Numbered from the stretch's first letter, positions 51,801-62,129 are shown. The stretch is DNA of 64,000 nt from UBA7803 sp041395905 (GCA_041395905.1 JAWKZP010000005.1:248001-312000), one strand, 5' to 3'. Numbers and translations: made by a program. The notes: generated from the sequence alone by a model not told the origin.

Positions 51801-52351
51801 CCCTGCGTGCGGACCGCAATGCGCAGCTCGTCGCCGGTCTGATCGTCTCGCTGCGGACCATGCGCGGCAAGCGCGGCGGAGACCTGTGCTTCATCGTGCT
51901 CGACGATCGCAGCGGGCGCATCGAGGCGTCGCTGTTTCCCGACGTCTACGAGGTGGCCCGCGAGAAGATCGTCAAGGACGCTGTGGTGGTGCTGCAGTCG
52001 GAGGTTCAGGTGGACGATTTCACCGGCACTCAGAAGCTCAAGGTGGAACAGGTGTTCACCATGGAAGAGGCGCGCCAGCGCTTCTCCCGCGGCCTGCTCG
52101 TTGATCTGTGCGCGCAGCGCGTGCCCGAGGATCTGCCGCAACGGCTCAGACGCTGCCTGGAACCACACCGCCAGCAGGCCGCCGGCTGCCCGGTGACCGT
52201 ACAGGTGCAGACGGTCAATGACGGGGTGCCGGCCCAGGGGGTGATCCGCCTCGGCCCTGAGTGGCAGGTGCGGCCCTGCGACGATCTGCTGCGGCGCCTG
52301 CGTTCGGAGTTCGGCGACGACCGGGTGCGTCTGAGCTACGCCAGCCGCTGA
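48869..52351 (+). CDS. dnaE: DNA polymerase III alpha subunit DnaE
   Basis: An 1160-residue replicative polymerase, the same length as E. coli DnaE. The N-terminal PHP domain starts FVHLRVHSEYSLVDSIIKVK. The palm acids lie in MPDFDIDFCMEGRD and further on. GPGRGSGGGSLAAYALGI, GKHAGGVVIAPS and KSHSATYALVSFQTAWLKA are typical. An internal clamp-binding-like motif, MTDLFGG, sits near residue 915, and the OB fold (LVAGLIVSLRTMRGKRGG) follows. accA, often next in line, is absent and tilS follows directly. Confidence 0.97.
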   Translation: MSTPQFVHLRVHSEYSLVDSIIKVKSLARRAAELGMPAIALTDHCNLFALVKFYQACLGTGVKPLIGADLRIASALGEVVRVTVLAMNQQGLRQLIRLVSDAYIGEGERGVVPREQLFEHAEGLLALCGGRQGEIGLALAKGDPDLAQRLAAEWAAAFTDRFYLELTRTGRPGEEAHVAAAVQIAVRADLPVVATNDVCFLDQDDFEAHETRVCIHDGRTLDDPRRERRYSQAQYLKSASEMAALFADVPEALANSVEIARRCTAELALGEYFLPNYPIPEGFSRESYLAHVAREGLDRRLAELSGRGELFLDEQEYRARLEFELGIINQMGFPGYFLIVMEFIAWAKSQGIPVGPGRGSGGGSLAAYALGITDMDPLRYGLLFERFLNPERVSMPDFDIDFCMEGRDRVIAHVSEQYGQDAVSQIITFGTMAAKAVVRDVARVQGKPYGLADKLSKLIPFEVGMTLAKAVEQSSELANFIAESEEVGEIMEMAYKLEGIVRGVGKHAGGVVIAPSALTDFVPLYVDDATGGLISQFDKDDVESAGLVKFDFLGLKTLTIIDWAVAAINAQHPDGAQPLAIDRLPLDDPDTFDLLRRAETTGVFQLESRGMKDLIRRLQPDRFDDIIALVALFRPGPLQSGAVDDYIDRKHRRKPVEYPHPDVGPVLETTYGVMLYQEQVMEIAQVLAGFTLGQADLLRRAMGKKKPEEMAKVRQQFLDGCSQRGVDLTLAGHIFDLMEKFSGYAFNKSHSATYALVSFQTAWLKAHYPAEFMAATLSADMQNIDKVVGLVDEVRRMRLELLPPSVNLSEFRFSGRDGRVIYGLGAVRGVGSGPVSALVESRTADGPFRNLADFCRRVDARRANRRVIEALIRAGAMDEFALADEALEQVRARLLAELPDALQGAEQIARNAELGMTDLFGGVSEQQVAAGAHRRAPPMTKRDRLEGEKDTLGLYLTGHPIEDYLDELRQICSANIASLRADRNAQLVAGLIVSLRTMRGKRGGDLCFIVLDDRSGRIEASLFPDVYEVAREKIVKDAVVVLQSEVQVDDFTGTQKLKVEQVFTMEEARQRFSRGLLVDLCAQRVPEDLPQRLRRCLEPHRQQAAGCPVTVQVQTVNDGVPAQGVIRLGPEWQVRPCDDLLRRLRSEFGDDRVRLSYASR

Positions 52352-52352
52352 C

Positions 52353-53642
52353 GTGGACGCGGCCAGCGATCCGGTGTCGGCAGCGGTCTCCACCGCGCTG
52401 GCCGCGACCGATCCCCTACACAGAGCCCGTCTGCTGGTGGGCTTTAGCGGCGGGCTCGACTCCACCGTGCTGCTGCACGCGCTGTGCAGCCGGGGGGCGC
52501 GGCCGCTGGCGGTCCACGTGGATCACGGTCTGCACCCGGATTCCTCGGGCTGGGTCGAGCACTGCCGCCGCGTGTGCTCCGCGCTCGAGGTCCCGCTGGC
52601 AGCCCACAGGGTGGTGGTCAGCCGGCGCGGCAGCCTCGAGGCGGCGGCGCGCGATGCGCGCTACGCGGTGTTCCACCGCCTGCTGAACGCCGCGCCCGGG
52701 TGCCTGCTGTTGGCTCACCATGCCGATGACCAGGCCGAAACCGTGCTGTTGCGGCTGCTGTCGGGGCGCGGGGTATACGGCATTCCCGAATCCCGCCCGC
52801 TGGGTGCGGGCATCCTGGTACGGCCGCTGCTCGGGCTGCCGCGCCGGGACCTGCAGGCCTACGCTCGAACCCATGAGCTGAGCTGGGTCGAAGACCCGGG
52901 CAATCTCGATCTGACCCTCGATCGCAACTACCTGCGCCGGCAGGTGCTGCCCGGCCTGCGCGCCCGCTGGCCGGATGTGGACCGGGCGTTGCTCGAGCTG
53001 CTCGAGCAGCAGCGGCTGGAGGAGTCCCTGCTGCTGCAGACCGCCGGCGTGTCGCTGGAGCACGCGACCCTGCCGCTCGCGGTATTGCGGCTCCAGGAAG
53101 CCGGGGCCGCGGTAGCGCTGCTGCGGCTGTGGCTGCTGCGCCGTGGTGTAGGCAACGTGCCGCGACACGCGCTGCGGGCGTTCGTGGCCCAGCTGGGGAG
53201 CGCGGAGGATCGCCAGCCACGACTCGACGTGCCCGGAGGAGTGCTGCGACGCTACGGGGATGCGGTGCATCTGATACCTGACGGTCCGGCGCTCGCAGAC
53301 CGCTACCCGGTGAAGGTACCCGGCGCCACCGAGCTGCCGCACGGAGTGCTGAGCGTGGTTCCGGACCCATCGGGGTGCCGCGTGATCGGCGCTGCATGGG
53401 TCGCGTTCCGTCGCGGTGGCGAGCGTTTGCGTGTGCGCGGTCATACCCGCAGCCTGAAGTCGCTGCTGCGGGAGAGCGGGGTACCGCCCTGGGAACGCGC
53501 GCACTGGCCCCTGCTCATGGACGAGCGCGGCATTGCGGCTGTGCCCGGCGTTGCGCTGCGCGACGATCCGGAGCCGGGCGGTGCCGTGGGCGCGTGCTAT
53601 CGGATCTCGTTCACGCCTCGGGAAAGCGGAGCTTTGCGTTGA
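52353..53642 (+). CDS. tilS: tRNA(Ile)-lysidine synthase TilS
   Basis: A 429-residue N-type ATP pyrophosphatase that converts C34 of the CAU-anticodon tRNA-Ile to lysidine so it reads AUA. The PP-loop motif is LLVGFSGGLDSTVLLHAL. LLAHHADDQAETVLLRLLSG and GAGILVRPLLGLPRRDLQAYA follow, and the C-terminal domain includes SLKSLLRESGVPPWERAHWPLL. GTG 52353 starts one base after the dnaE stop. The length matches E. coli (432). Confidence 0.95.
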   Translation: MDAASDPVSAAVSTALAATDPLHRARLLVGFSGGLDSTVLLHALCSRGARPLAVHVDHGLHPDSSGWVEHCRRVCSALEVPLAAHRVVVSRRGSLEAAARDARYAVFHRLLNAAPGCLLLAHHADDQAETVLLRLLSGRGVYGIPESRPLGAGILVRPLLGLPRRDLQAYARTHELSWVEDPGNLDLTLDRNYLRRQVLPGLRARWPDVDRALLELLEQQRLEESLLLQTAGVSLEHATLPLAVLRLQEAGAAVALLRLWLLRRGVGNVPRHALRAFVAQLGSAEDRQPRLDVPGGVLRRYGDAVHLIPDGPALADRYPVKVPGATELPHGVLSVVPDPSGCRVIGAAWVAFRRGGERLRVRGHTRSLKSLLRESGVPPWERAHWPLLMDERGIAAVPGVALRDDPEPGGAVGACYRISFTPRESGALR

Positions 53643-53724
53643 GCTTGCCCGACCCTTTTGTTATCGTGCAATCCCATCTCGCGTGCGCGACCCCGGCGCG
53701 CCTCACCTGTCGCAGATGGCCCAA

Positions 53725-55380
<1,656 letters not shown>

Positions 55381-55387
55381 GAGCGTC

Positions 55388-56233
55388 ATGCATCTGTGCG
55401 ATTTTGAAGCGGGGATCGATCGTCCCCTGTTTGTCATTGCCGGCCCCTGCGTCATCGAGGAGGAGGGCCTGATCCTGGACATCGCCGGGACGCTCAAATC
55501 GATCACCGCGGAGCTCGGCATACCGTTCATTTTCAAGAGCTCGTTCGACAAGGCCAACCGCTCGTCTCACGAAAGCTTTCGCGGGCCGGGCCTCGAGCAG
55601 GGGCTCAGGGTGCTCGCCGAGGTGAAGCGCCAGCTCGGCGTGCCGGTGCTGACGGATGTTCATGAAGACACCGATCTGGCCGCCGTGGCGGAGGTCGTGG
55701 ACGTGCTGCAGACCCCGGCGTTTCTCTGCCGGCAGACCAACTTCATTCAGAACGTCTGCAGCCAGGGTCGGCCGGTCAACATCAAGAAAGGGCAGTTTCT
55801 CGCGCCTACGGACATGATCAACGTGGTCAACAAGGCGCGCGCCACCGGCAATGCGCAGATCATGGTCTGCGAGCGGGGGGCGAGCTTCGGCTACAACAAC
55901 CTGGTATCGGACATGCGCGGGCTGGCGATCATGCGCCGTACCGGCTGTCCCGTGGTGTTCGACGCGACCCATTCGGTGCAGATGCCCGGCGGGCTCGGCA
56001 GCGCCTCGGGCGGTCAACGCGAGATGGTGCCCGTGCTGGCGCGGGCGGCCGTGGCGGCGGGCGTGGCGGGGCTGTTCATGGAGACTCACCCGCGCCCGGA
56101 GGAGGCACTCTCGGACGGCCCGAACTCCTGGCCGCTGGGCATGATACGGCCGCTGCTCGAGCAGCTCCGGGAGCTCGATGCGATAGCCAAATCGCGGCCA
56201 TTTCTGGAGGATGCATTCGAGGCGGAGCAGTAG
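55388..56233 (+). CDS. kdsA: 3-deoxy-D-manno-octulosonate-8-phosphate synthase KdsA (metal-dependent type)
   Basis: A 281-residue TIM-barrel enzyme joining arabinose-5-phosphate and phosphoenolpyruvate, for the KDO sugar of lipopolysaccharide. The motifs FKSSFDKANRSSHESFRGPG and ATHSVQMPGGLGSASGG are clear. C21 in FVIAGPCVIEE stands where the E. coli enzyme has Asn, and the rest resembles the Aquifex type, so this is probably the metal-requiring class. It sits between pyrG and eno; eno supplies phosphoenolpyruvate. Confidence 0.95.
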   Translation: MHLCDFEAGIDRPLFVIAGPCVIEEEGLILDIAGTLKSITAELGIPFIFKSSFDKANRSSHESFRGPGLEQGLRVLAEVKRQLGVPVLTDVHEDTDLAAVAEVVDVLQTPAFLCRQTNFIQNVCSQGRPVNIKKGQFLAPTDMINVVNKARATGNAQIMVCERGASFGYNNLVSDMRGLAIMRRTGCPVVFDATHSVQMPGGLGSASGGQREMVPVLARAAVAAGVAGLFMETHPRPEEALSDGPNSWPLGMIRPLLEQLRELDAIAKSRPFLEDAFEAEQ

Positions 56234-56236
56234 CGC

Positions 56237-57526
56237 ATGAGCAAGATTACCCTGATCCGGGCACGTGAGGTGCTCGATTCGCGGGGCAACCCGACGGTGG
56301 AAGCCGACGTCGTCACCGACAGCGGTGCCCACGGCAGCGCCTGTGCGCCCTCGGGCGCGTCGACAGGCTCGCGCGAGGCGCTGGAGCTGCGCGACGGTGA
56401 CGCGTCCCGGTATCTCGGGCGTGGCGTGCAGAAGGCGGTGGGTGCCGTCAACGACGTCATTGCCGGTGCGCTGATGGGCATGAACCCCGCGGACCAGGGC
56501 GGCCTGGACGCGCGCATGTGCGAGCTCGACGGGACCGACAACAAAGCCAGCCTGGGTGCCAACGCGATCCTCGCCGTGTCGCTGGCAGCCGCCAAGGCAG
56601 CAGCCGAAGATGCCGGCGTGCCGCTGTTCCAACACATCAACGGGCTCATGGGTGGCGTGCCCATGAGCATGCCGCTGCCGATGATGAACATTCTCAACGG
56701 CGGTGAGCATGCGGACAACAACGTGGACATTCAGGAGTTCATGGTTCAACCGGTGTCCATGGGCTCGTTCCGCGAAGCGCTGCGCTGCGGCGCCGAGGTG
56801 TTCCATGCCCTGCGCGCGGTGCTCAAGGCACGGGGGCTGAACACCGCCGTCGGCGACGAGGGCGGGTTCGCGCCGAATCTGGGTTCCAACGAGGAAGCGC
56901 TCGCCGTCATCGGCGAGGCGGTGGACCGCGCCGGCTACCGGCTCGGTGAGGATGTGCTGCTGGCGCTGGATTGCGCCGCTTCCGAGTTTTATGCCGACGG
57001 CCGCTACCAGCTGCGCGGTGAAGGTACCAGCTTCGACAGCGTCGGCTTCACCGGCTATCTGGCAGGACTCTGTGGGCGCTATCCCATCGCCAGCATCGAG
57101 GACGGCATGGACGAAAGCGACTGGGACGGCTGGCGGGTGCTGACCGAGCGGCTCGGTGCCTCCGTACAGCTGGTCGGCGATGACCTGTTCGTCACTAACA
57201 CGCGCATCCTCGGCGAAGGCATTCGCCAGGGTGTCGCCAATGCCATTCTCATCAAGCTCAATCAGATCGGTACGCTGACCGAGACGATCGATGCCATCCG
57301 CATGGCTCAGGACGCCGGCTACCGCACCGTGATATCGCACCGGTCCGGGGAGACCGAGGACACGACCATCGCCGACCTGGCCGTGGCTTCGGGCTCGGGG
57401 CAGATCAAAACCGGTTCGTTGTGCCGCTCCGATCGAGTGGCCAAATACAACCGCCTGCTGCGCATCGAGGAGATCCTCGGAGACGCGGCGCCCTACCGCG
57501 GCCGTCTCGAGCTGCAGCGCCGCTGA
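56237..57526 (+). CDS. eno: Enolase
   Basis: A 429-residue glycolytic enzyme interconverting 2-phosphoglycerate and phosphoenolpyruvate, also a degradosome partner in relatives. The N-terminus ITLIRAREVLDSRGNPTVEADV, LPMMNILNGGEHADNNVDIQE, SIEDGMDESDWDGW and the signature LIKLNQIGTLTETIDA are intact, as is SHRSGETEDTTIADLAV. The length is normal. It lies 3 bases after kdsA and 20 bases before ftsB. Confidence 0.98.
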   Translation: MSKITLIRAREVLDSRGNPTVEADVVTDSGAHGSACAPSGASTGSREALELRDGDASRYLGRGVQKAVGAVNDVIAGALMGMNPADQGGLDARMCELDGTDNKASLGANAILAVSLAAAKAAAEDAGVPLFQHINGLMGGVPMSMPLPMMNILNGGEHADNNVDIQEFMVQPVSMGSFREALRCGAEVFHALRAVLKARGLNTAVGDEGGFAPNLGSNEEALAVIGEAVDRAGYRLGEDVLLALDCAASEFYADGRYQLRGEGTSFDSVGFTGYLAGLCGRYPIASIEDGMDESDWDGWRVLTERLGASVQLVGDDLFVTNTRILGEGIRQGVANAILIKLNQIGTLTETIDAIRMAQDAGYRTVISHRSGETEDTTIADLAVASGSGQIKTGSLCRSDRVAKYNRLLRIEEILGDAAPYRGRLELQRR

Positions 57527-57546
57527 GCAGGCACGGTCAGCAACAC

Positions 57547-57822
57547 ATGCGATGGCTCAACGGTCTGCTGTTCGTGCTGCTGCTGGCGCTGCAGTACAAG
57601 GCCTGGTTCGGTGACGTGGGTTATTTCGCGGCCGAGCGGCTGCGCGCCCAGGTGGCCGAGCAGCGCGCCCGTGCCGAAGAGCTCGAGCAGCGCAATCGCC
57701 TGCTCACTGCCGAGGTGCTGGCGCTGAAGCAGGGGCTCGATGCCGTGGAGGCCCGGGCCCGTACCGACCTTGGTATGGTGCGCCAGGGCGAGACGTTTTT
57801 TCTGATTCCCGACGCGCAATGA
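57547..57822 (+). CDS. ftsB: Cell division protein FtsB
   Basis: A 91-residue bitopic inner-membrane protein of the FtsQLB divisome complex. One membrane segment (LNGLLFVLLLALQYKAWF) is followed by a leucine-zipper coiled coil (AEQRARAEELEQRNRLLTAEV) and the ending ARTDLGMVRQGETFFLI, which is diagnostic. ATG 57547 is used. The stop overlaps the truD start by 4 bases, leaving no room for ispD and ispF, which sit here in many relatives. Confidence 0.93.
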   Translation: MRWLNGLLFVLLLALQYKAWFGDVGYFAAERLRAQVAEQRARAEELEQRNRLLTAEVLALKQGLDAVEARARTDLGMVRQGETFFLIPDAQ

Positions 57823-58790
57823 TCCCCACACCTCTGGTACCGGATTGGCCGAGCGCCTATCCCGCCACCGGCGCTTCCGCGCGCTGCAAGGTGCGTCCGG
57901 AAGATTTCCGCGTCGACGAGCAGCTCGGTTTCGAGCCCGACGGGGCGGGCGAGCATCTGCTGCTGCGCCTGTGCAAGACCGCGCTCACCACCCGTGAGGT
58001 GGTGGATGTTCTGTGCCGTCAGCTCGGCGTGGCGCCCGTCGCCGTCGGCTACGCGGGCCTCAAGGACAAGCTGGCCGTAGCGCGTCAGTGGTTCAGCGTG
58101 CATACGGCGCTCGACGCGGCGACGGCTTCGGCCCGACTTCAGGACGTGGCCGGTCTGCAGCTCGAAGAGTGCACCCGCAACGGCCGCAAGCTGCGGCGCG
58201 GGCAGATTGCCGGCAATGCCTTCGAGATCGTGCTGCGTGACGTGCGCGGCGAGGGCTGGCAGGCGCGTCTGGCGCTGATCGCCGGCAACGGCGCGCCCAA
58301 TTATTTCGGTCCGCAGCGCTTCGGGCGGGACAATCTCGATCAGGCCGCGGCCTGGCTCGCGCAGGGGCGGCGCCGGCGCCTGTCGCGGTTCCGCCAGGGG
58401 CTGTACCTGTCGGTGCTGCGCAGCTTCCTGTTCAATGAGGTTCTGGCTGCCCGGATCCGCGACGGCAGCTGGTGCGTACCTCTGGAGGGAGAGTCGGTAC
58501 CGGTGGCTGCGCTCTGGGGGCGCGGGCGGTCGCTTGCCGTGGGCGATGCGCTGGCGCTCGAGCAGGCCGCGCTGGCACCCTGGGCCGCGCTGCGGGACGG
58601 CCTCGAGCACGCCGGCCTGGTACAGGCGCAGCGCCGGCTGGTGCTGCTGCCGCAGAACCTGCAGTGGTCGCAGGCGGGAGCAGATCTGAGCCTCTCCTTT
58701 CAGCTGCCGCCGGGCGGTTACGCCACCACCCTCCTGGGCGAAGCATTCGCGCTGTCGCTGCCGGCAGTCGCGGGACGGGAGGCGGCCTGA
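57819..58790 (+). CDS. truD: tRNA pseudouridine(13) synthase TruD
   Basis: A 323-residue pseudouridine synthase acting on U13 of tRNA-Glu. The N-terminal KVRPEDFRVDEQLGFEPDG and the catalytic region VGYAGLKDKLAVARQWFSV, with the active Asp, are clear. GNGAPNYFGPQRFGRDN and the TRUD insertion follow. It is slightly shorter than E. coli TruD (349). It is coupled to ftsB by a 4-base overlap and followed by pcm after one base; surE, often between truD and pcm, is absent. Confidence 0.94.
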   Translation: MIPTPLVPDWPSAYPATGASARCKVRPEDFRVDEQLGFEPDGAGEHLLLRLCKTALTTREVVDVLCRQLGVAPVAVGYAGLKDKLAVARQWFSVHTALDAATASARLQDVAGLQLEECTRNGRKLRRGQIAGNAFEIVLRDVRGEGWQARLALIAGNGAPNYFGPQRFGRDNLDQAAAWLAQGRRRRLSRFRQGLYLSVLRSFLFNEVLAARIRDGSWCVPLEGESVPVAALWGRGRSLAVGDALALEQAALAPWAALRDGLEHAGLVQAQRRLVLLPQNLQWSQAGADLSLSFQLPPGGYATTLLGEAFALSLPAVAGREAA

Positions 58791-58791
58791 G

Positions 58792-59457
58792 GTGAGTTCC
58801 AGTCGCTTCGATCTCGAGGGCAGCGGCATGACCTCGCGACGCACCCGTGAGCGGCTGGTGGCGCGGTTGCGGGAAAAAGGTATCACCCATCAGGGCGTTC
58901 TCGACGCCATCGGCGCCATCCCCCGGCATATTTTCGTCGACGAGGCGCTCGCCCACAGGGCCTACGAGGATACCGCGCTGCCCATAGGTTTCGGGCAGAC
59001 GATCTCACAGCCCTTCGTCGTCGCGCTGATGACGCAGCTGCTGTTGTCCGTACCGCGCCGTCGTGTTCTGGAGGTCGGTACCGGCTGCGGCTATCAGACG
59101 GCCGTGCTGGCGACGCTGGTGCCGCGCCTGTTCACGATCGAACGCCTTGCCGAGCTGCAGCAGCGCGCCGAGGAGCGGCTGCGGGCGCTGGGTCATCGTC
59201 AGGTACGCTGTCGCTGCGGCGACGGCTATGTCGGCTGGCCGAGCGAGGGGCCTTTCGATGGCATCCTGGTGACGGCTGCGCCGCCGCGGGTGCCCGAGGC
59301 GCTGCTGGAACAGCTCGACGTCGGCGGCCGCATGGTCATCCCCGTCGGCGAGGGTGACATTCAGGAGCTGCAGGTCATAGATCGTACCGAGCGCGGTTTG
59401 CGCACCGAGACCGTGGAGTACGTGCGCTTCGTGCCTCTGGTCAAGGGCAGGCGCTGA
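58792..59457 (+). CDS. pcm: Protein-L-isoaspartate O-methyltransferase
   Basis: A 221-residue SAM-dependent repair enzyme that methylates isoaspartyl residues of aged proteins. The motifs PRHIFVDEALAHRAYEDTALPI, GQTISQPFVVALMTQLL, VLEVGTGCGYQTAVLA and GRMVIPVGEGDIQEL are typical. GTG 58792 gives a slightly longer N-terminus than E. coli (208). The neighbourhood pcm to nlpD to rpoS is the stationary-phase cluster known from E. coli. Confidence 0.95.
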   Translation: MSSSRFDLEGSGMTSRRTRERLVARLREKGITHQGVLDAIGAIPRHIFVDEALAHRAYEDTALPIGFGQTISQPFVVALMTQLLLSVPRRRVLEVGTGCGYQTAVLATLVPRLFTIERLAELQQRAEERLRALGHRQVRCRCGDGYVGWPSEGPFDGILVTAAPPRVPEALLEQLDVGGRMVIPVGEGDIQELQVIDRTERGLRTETVEYVRFVPLVKGRR

Positions 59458-59462
59458 GCGGT

Positions 59463-60383
59463 ATGGCACCTGTCTCCGAGCGCGCCGCTGAGAATTCCGG
59501 ACCAGCCACGGTTCCAAGGCGCGGACTGCTGGCGTGGCTGGCCCTGGTCCTGCGGGGCATGGCCATGGGTATCGCCGAGCTGGTGCCGGGGATCTCCGGC
59601 GGCACCATCGCTTTCGTCACCGGCATCTACTTCGAACTGGTGCAGACCCTGGCTCGCATCGGTCCGCGCTCGCTGGTGCAGCTGCTTCGAGAGGGACCGC
59701 GCGCGTTCTGGTCAGGGCACAATCTGAACTTCCTGCTGGTGCTGATGGCAGGGATGCTTGCGAGCGTACTGCTGTTCGCCCGGTTGCTGGGATATCTTCT
59801 GGACACGGCGCCGCCCCTGGTATGGGGGTTCTTCTTCACCCTGATCGTCGCCTCCGTGGTGCAGATCGGCAGCAGCCTGAGCGCTCGCCGGCTGACGTTG
59901 TTCGGCCCGTTCGGCGCTGCCGCCGGGCTCGCGCTGCTGCTGCTGGAGCCGGGCGGCAGCGAACCGGCGCTGGCGAGCTTTTTCTTCGGCGGCATGCTGG
60001 CCGTATCGGCCTGGCTGCTGCCGGCCATCTCGGGCAGCTTTCTGCTGCTGGTGCTGGGGTTGTACCAGCCGGTGCTGGCCGCCATCAACGACGGCCGCTT
60101 GCTGGTGCTCGCCGTGCTGGCGTGCGGCTGCGTGGTGGGCATCATGGCCTTTTCCCGGCTGCTGTCCTGGCTGATGGAGCGGTTGCGCGAGCAGGTTCTG
60201 TGCGTGCTGGTCGGCTTCATGGCCGGCTCGCTGGTGCAGCTCTGGCCGTGGCGGCTGGACGGCGCGCTGCTGTCGCCTGCTGCCTACGAAGCCGCCGCCG
60301 GGCAGCCCGCGCTGGTCGCTGGTACCGTCCTGTGCGGAGTGGCCGGCGTCGCAGCGCTTTGGCTGCTGTCGCGTCTGAAGTGA
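59463..60383 (+). CDS. DUF368 polyprenyl-phosphate transporter
   Basis: A 306-residue polytopic inner-membrane protein. Two related motifs, GIAELVPGISGGTIAF and AVSAWLLPAISGSFLLLVLG, lie in opposite halves, matching the inverted-repeat layout of DUF368. Members of this family (PopT) have been shown to return undecaprenyl phosphate across the membrane for re-use in wall synthesis. The first 20 residues are a polar N-terminal tail. It lies between pcm and nlpD. UppS, which makes the C55 carrier, is encoded at 38.4 kb. Confidence 0.85.
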   Translation: MAPVSERAAENSGPATVPRRGLLAWLALVLRGMAMGIAELVPGISGGTIAFVTGIYFELVQTLARIGPRSLVQLLREGPRAFWSGHNLNFLLVLMAGMLASVLLFARLLGYLLDTAPPLVWGFFFTLIVASVVQIGSSLSARRLTLFGPFGAAAGLALLLLEPGGSEPALASFFFGGMLAVSAWLLPAISGSFLLLVLGLYQPVLAAINDGRLLVLAVLACGCVVGIMAFSRLLSWLMERLREQVLCVLVGFMAGSLVQLWPWRLDGALLSPAAYEAAAGQPALVAGTVLCGVAGVAALWLLSRLK

Positions 60384-60435
60384 CGCCGCGGCGGCTGAAC
60401 CGGCCCGTCCGGCCGGACGCCCGGGCCCCCGGCAG

Positions 60436-61125
60436 ATGAGTTCCGAGGTGCTGCGCCGGGCGCCGCGCACCGCCGCGGTGCTGGTGCTGCTGTACCTCGC
60501 CACCGGCTGCGTCACCCACGGGCGCCCACCGGTGGCGGATCGCTCGCCGGTCTTCGCGGAGCCCGGCGCCAGCTACGAGGTGCAGGCTGGAGACACCCTG
60601 TACTCCATCGCCTGGCGCTTCGGGCGGGATTTCCGTGCACTGGCGGCAGCCAACGGCATCCGGTCCCCGTACACGATCTACCCCGGTCAACGGTTGCGCC
60701 TCGACGCCCGCGTCCGTGCAACGAAGCCCCAGACCGTGCCGCCGGCGCGCGCCGCGCCGCCGCGCCAGGCCATCGGCTGGCGCTGGCCGACGCAGGCTGC
60801 GGTGCAGCGCCGGTTCGGGCAGGGCAACAGGGGTATCGACTATCAACTGCGGGCCGGCGAGCGGGTCTGGAGCGCCGGCGGCGGCGCCGTCGTCTATGCC
60901 GGAAAGGGTCTCGGCGGGTTCCGGTTTCTGGTGATCGTCAAACACGACGACAGCTTCCTGTCGGCCTACAGCGTCAACGTGCCGCTGCAGGTGAGGGAGG
61001 GACAGACCATTAAAGCTGGCACGGTGCTTGCCGATATAGAGAAAACAGGGCGCACGGTCGGCGCGCTGCACTTCGAGGTTCGCAAGGATGGCGAGCCCGT
61101 TGATCCGGCCTCGGTGATCCGCTGA
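60436..61125 (+). CDS. nlpD: Amidase activator lipoprotein NlpD
   Basis: A 229-residue outer-membrane lipoprotein with a LytM-like domain that activates the septal amidase AmiC. The signal ends YLATGC, with Cys at about residue 24 as lipidation site. A LysM domain (YEVQAGDTLYSIAWRFGRDF) binds peptidoglycan. The C-terminal M23 domain is degenerate: RGIDYQL and LSAYSVN replace the zinc ligands, as expected for a non-catalytic activator. It is shorter than E. coli NlpD (379) because the linker is reduced. It is followed by rpoS, whose main promoter in E. coli lies inside nlpD. Confidence 0.88.
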   Translation: MSSEVLRRAPRTAAVLVLLYLATGCVTHGRPPVADRSPVFAEPGASYEVQAGDTLYSIAWRFGRDFRALAAANGIRSPYTIYPGQRLRLDARVRATKPQTVPPARAAPPRQAIGWRWPTQAAVQRRFGQGNRGIDYQLRAGERVWSAGGGAVVYAGKGLGGFRFLVIVKHDDSFLSAYSVNVPLQVREGQTIKAGTVLADIEKTGRTVGALHFEVRKDGEPVDPASVIR

Positions 61126-61181
61126 GCCGACGCAGCCGACGACCCTGCGACCCTTATCCGAAACAGGAGAAGGGATGCTCT

Positions 61182-62129
61182 ATGTCGGCTGACCGCATGA
61201 CGATGGCCTCGGACGAGGACCAAGACCTGGCGTTGGAAGTGGATTCAGGCGTCGATCCGCAGCCGCTCTGGGAGCAGGGGGCGGATGGCGCCGACGCCGA
61301 TTCGCCGGATGCGACTACGTTGTACCTGAAAGAGATCGGTCACGCGCCGTTGCTGAGCGCCGCCGAGGAACGCCACTACGCGCGGCTCGCGCAGGCAGGT
61401 GATGCCGCGGGGCGGCGTCGCATGATCGAGAGCAATCTGCGCCTGGTGGTAAAGATCTCCCGGCGTTATCTCAACCGCGGCCTGTCGCTGCTCGATCTGA
61501 TCGAAGAAGGCAATCTGGGTCTCATCCACGCCGTCGAGAAGTTCGACCCGGAACGCGGGTTCCGCTTCTCGACCTACGCCACCTGGTGGATCCGCCAGAG
61601 CATCGAGCGCGGCATCATGAATCAGACCCGCACCATCCGGCTGCCGATTCACGTGCTCAAGGAGATGAACCTGTATCTGCGCGCCGCCCGGGAGCTCTCG
61701 CAGAAGCTCGACCACGAGCCGACGGCTGACGAGATCGCGGCTCTGATCGACAAGCCTGCGGAGGACGTCAGACGCATGCTCAAGCTCAACGAGCGGGTGG
61801 AGTCGTTCGATGCGGTACGCAGCGCTCAGGACCGCAGCATGCTGGAGATGGTTGCCGACGACGGCTCACCCGATCCCGCTGCCGAGGTTCAGGCGGACGA
61901 GCTCATGGGCAAGCTCGACGAGTTGCTGGCGCAGCTGCCGTCCGCCCAGCAGGAGGTCCTGTCACGCCGCTTCGGGCTGCGTGGCTACCCGCCCTCGACG
62001 CTGGAAGAGGTGGGCACCGAGGTGGGGCTGACCCGCGAGCGCGTGCGTCAGATTCAGGTGGACGGGCTCAAGCGCCTGCGTCGCGCGATGGAGGCAGAGG
62101 GGCTCGAGGCGCGGCAGCTGTTCGGCTGA
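61182..62129 (+). CDS. rpoS: RNA polymerase sigma factor RpoS
   Basis: A 315-residue stationary-phase sigma factor. Region 1.2 is TTLYLKEIGHAPLLSAAEE, region 2 includes NLRLVVKISRRYLNRGLSLLDL and FSTYATWWIRQSIERGIMNQ, and region 4 includes RFGLRGYPPSTLEEVG and LTRERVRQIQVDGLKRLRRA. The length is close to E. coli RpoS (330). AGAAGG upstream may be the ribosome site of ATG 61182; ATG 61197 is an alternative. It converges on fdxA with a 13-base gap. Confidence 0.95.
   Translation: MSADRMTMASDEDQDLALEVDSGVDPQPLWEQGADGADADSPDATTLYLKEIGHAPLLSAAEERHYARLAQAGDAAGRRRMIESNLRLVVKISRRYLNRGLSLLDLIEEGNLGLIHAVEKFDPERGFRFSTYATWWIRQSIERGIMNQTRTIRLPIHVLKEMNLYLRAARELSQKLDHEPTADEIAALIDKPAEDVRRMLKLNERVESFDAVRSAQDRSMLEMVADDGSPDPAAEVQADELMGKLDELLAQLPSAQQEVLSRRFGLRGYPPSTLEEVGTEVGLTRERVRQIQVDGLKRLRRAMEAEGLEARQLFG

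Noticed and set aside
48761..52465. 1234-codon open frame antisense to dnaE
   Set aside because: It mirrors dnaE completely and is a product of high GC at third positions; its translation (His, Arg and Gln rich) resembles no protein family.
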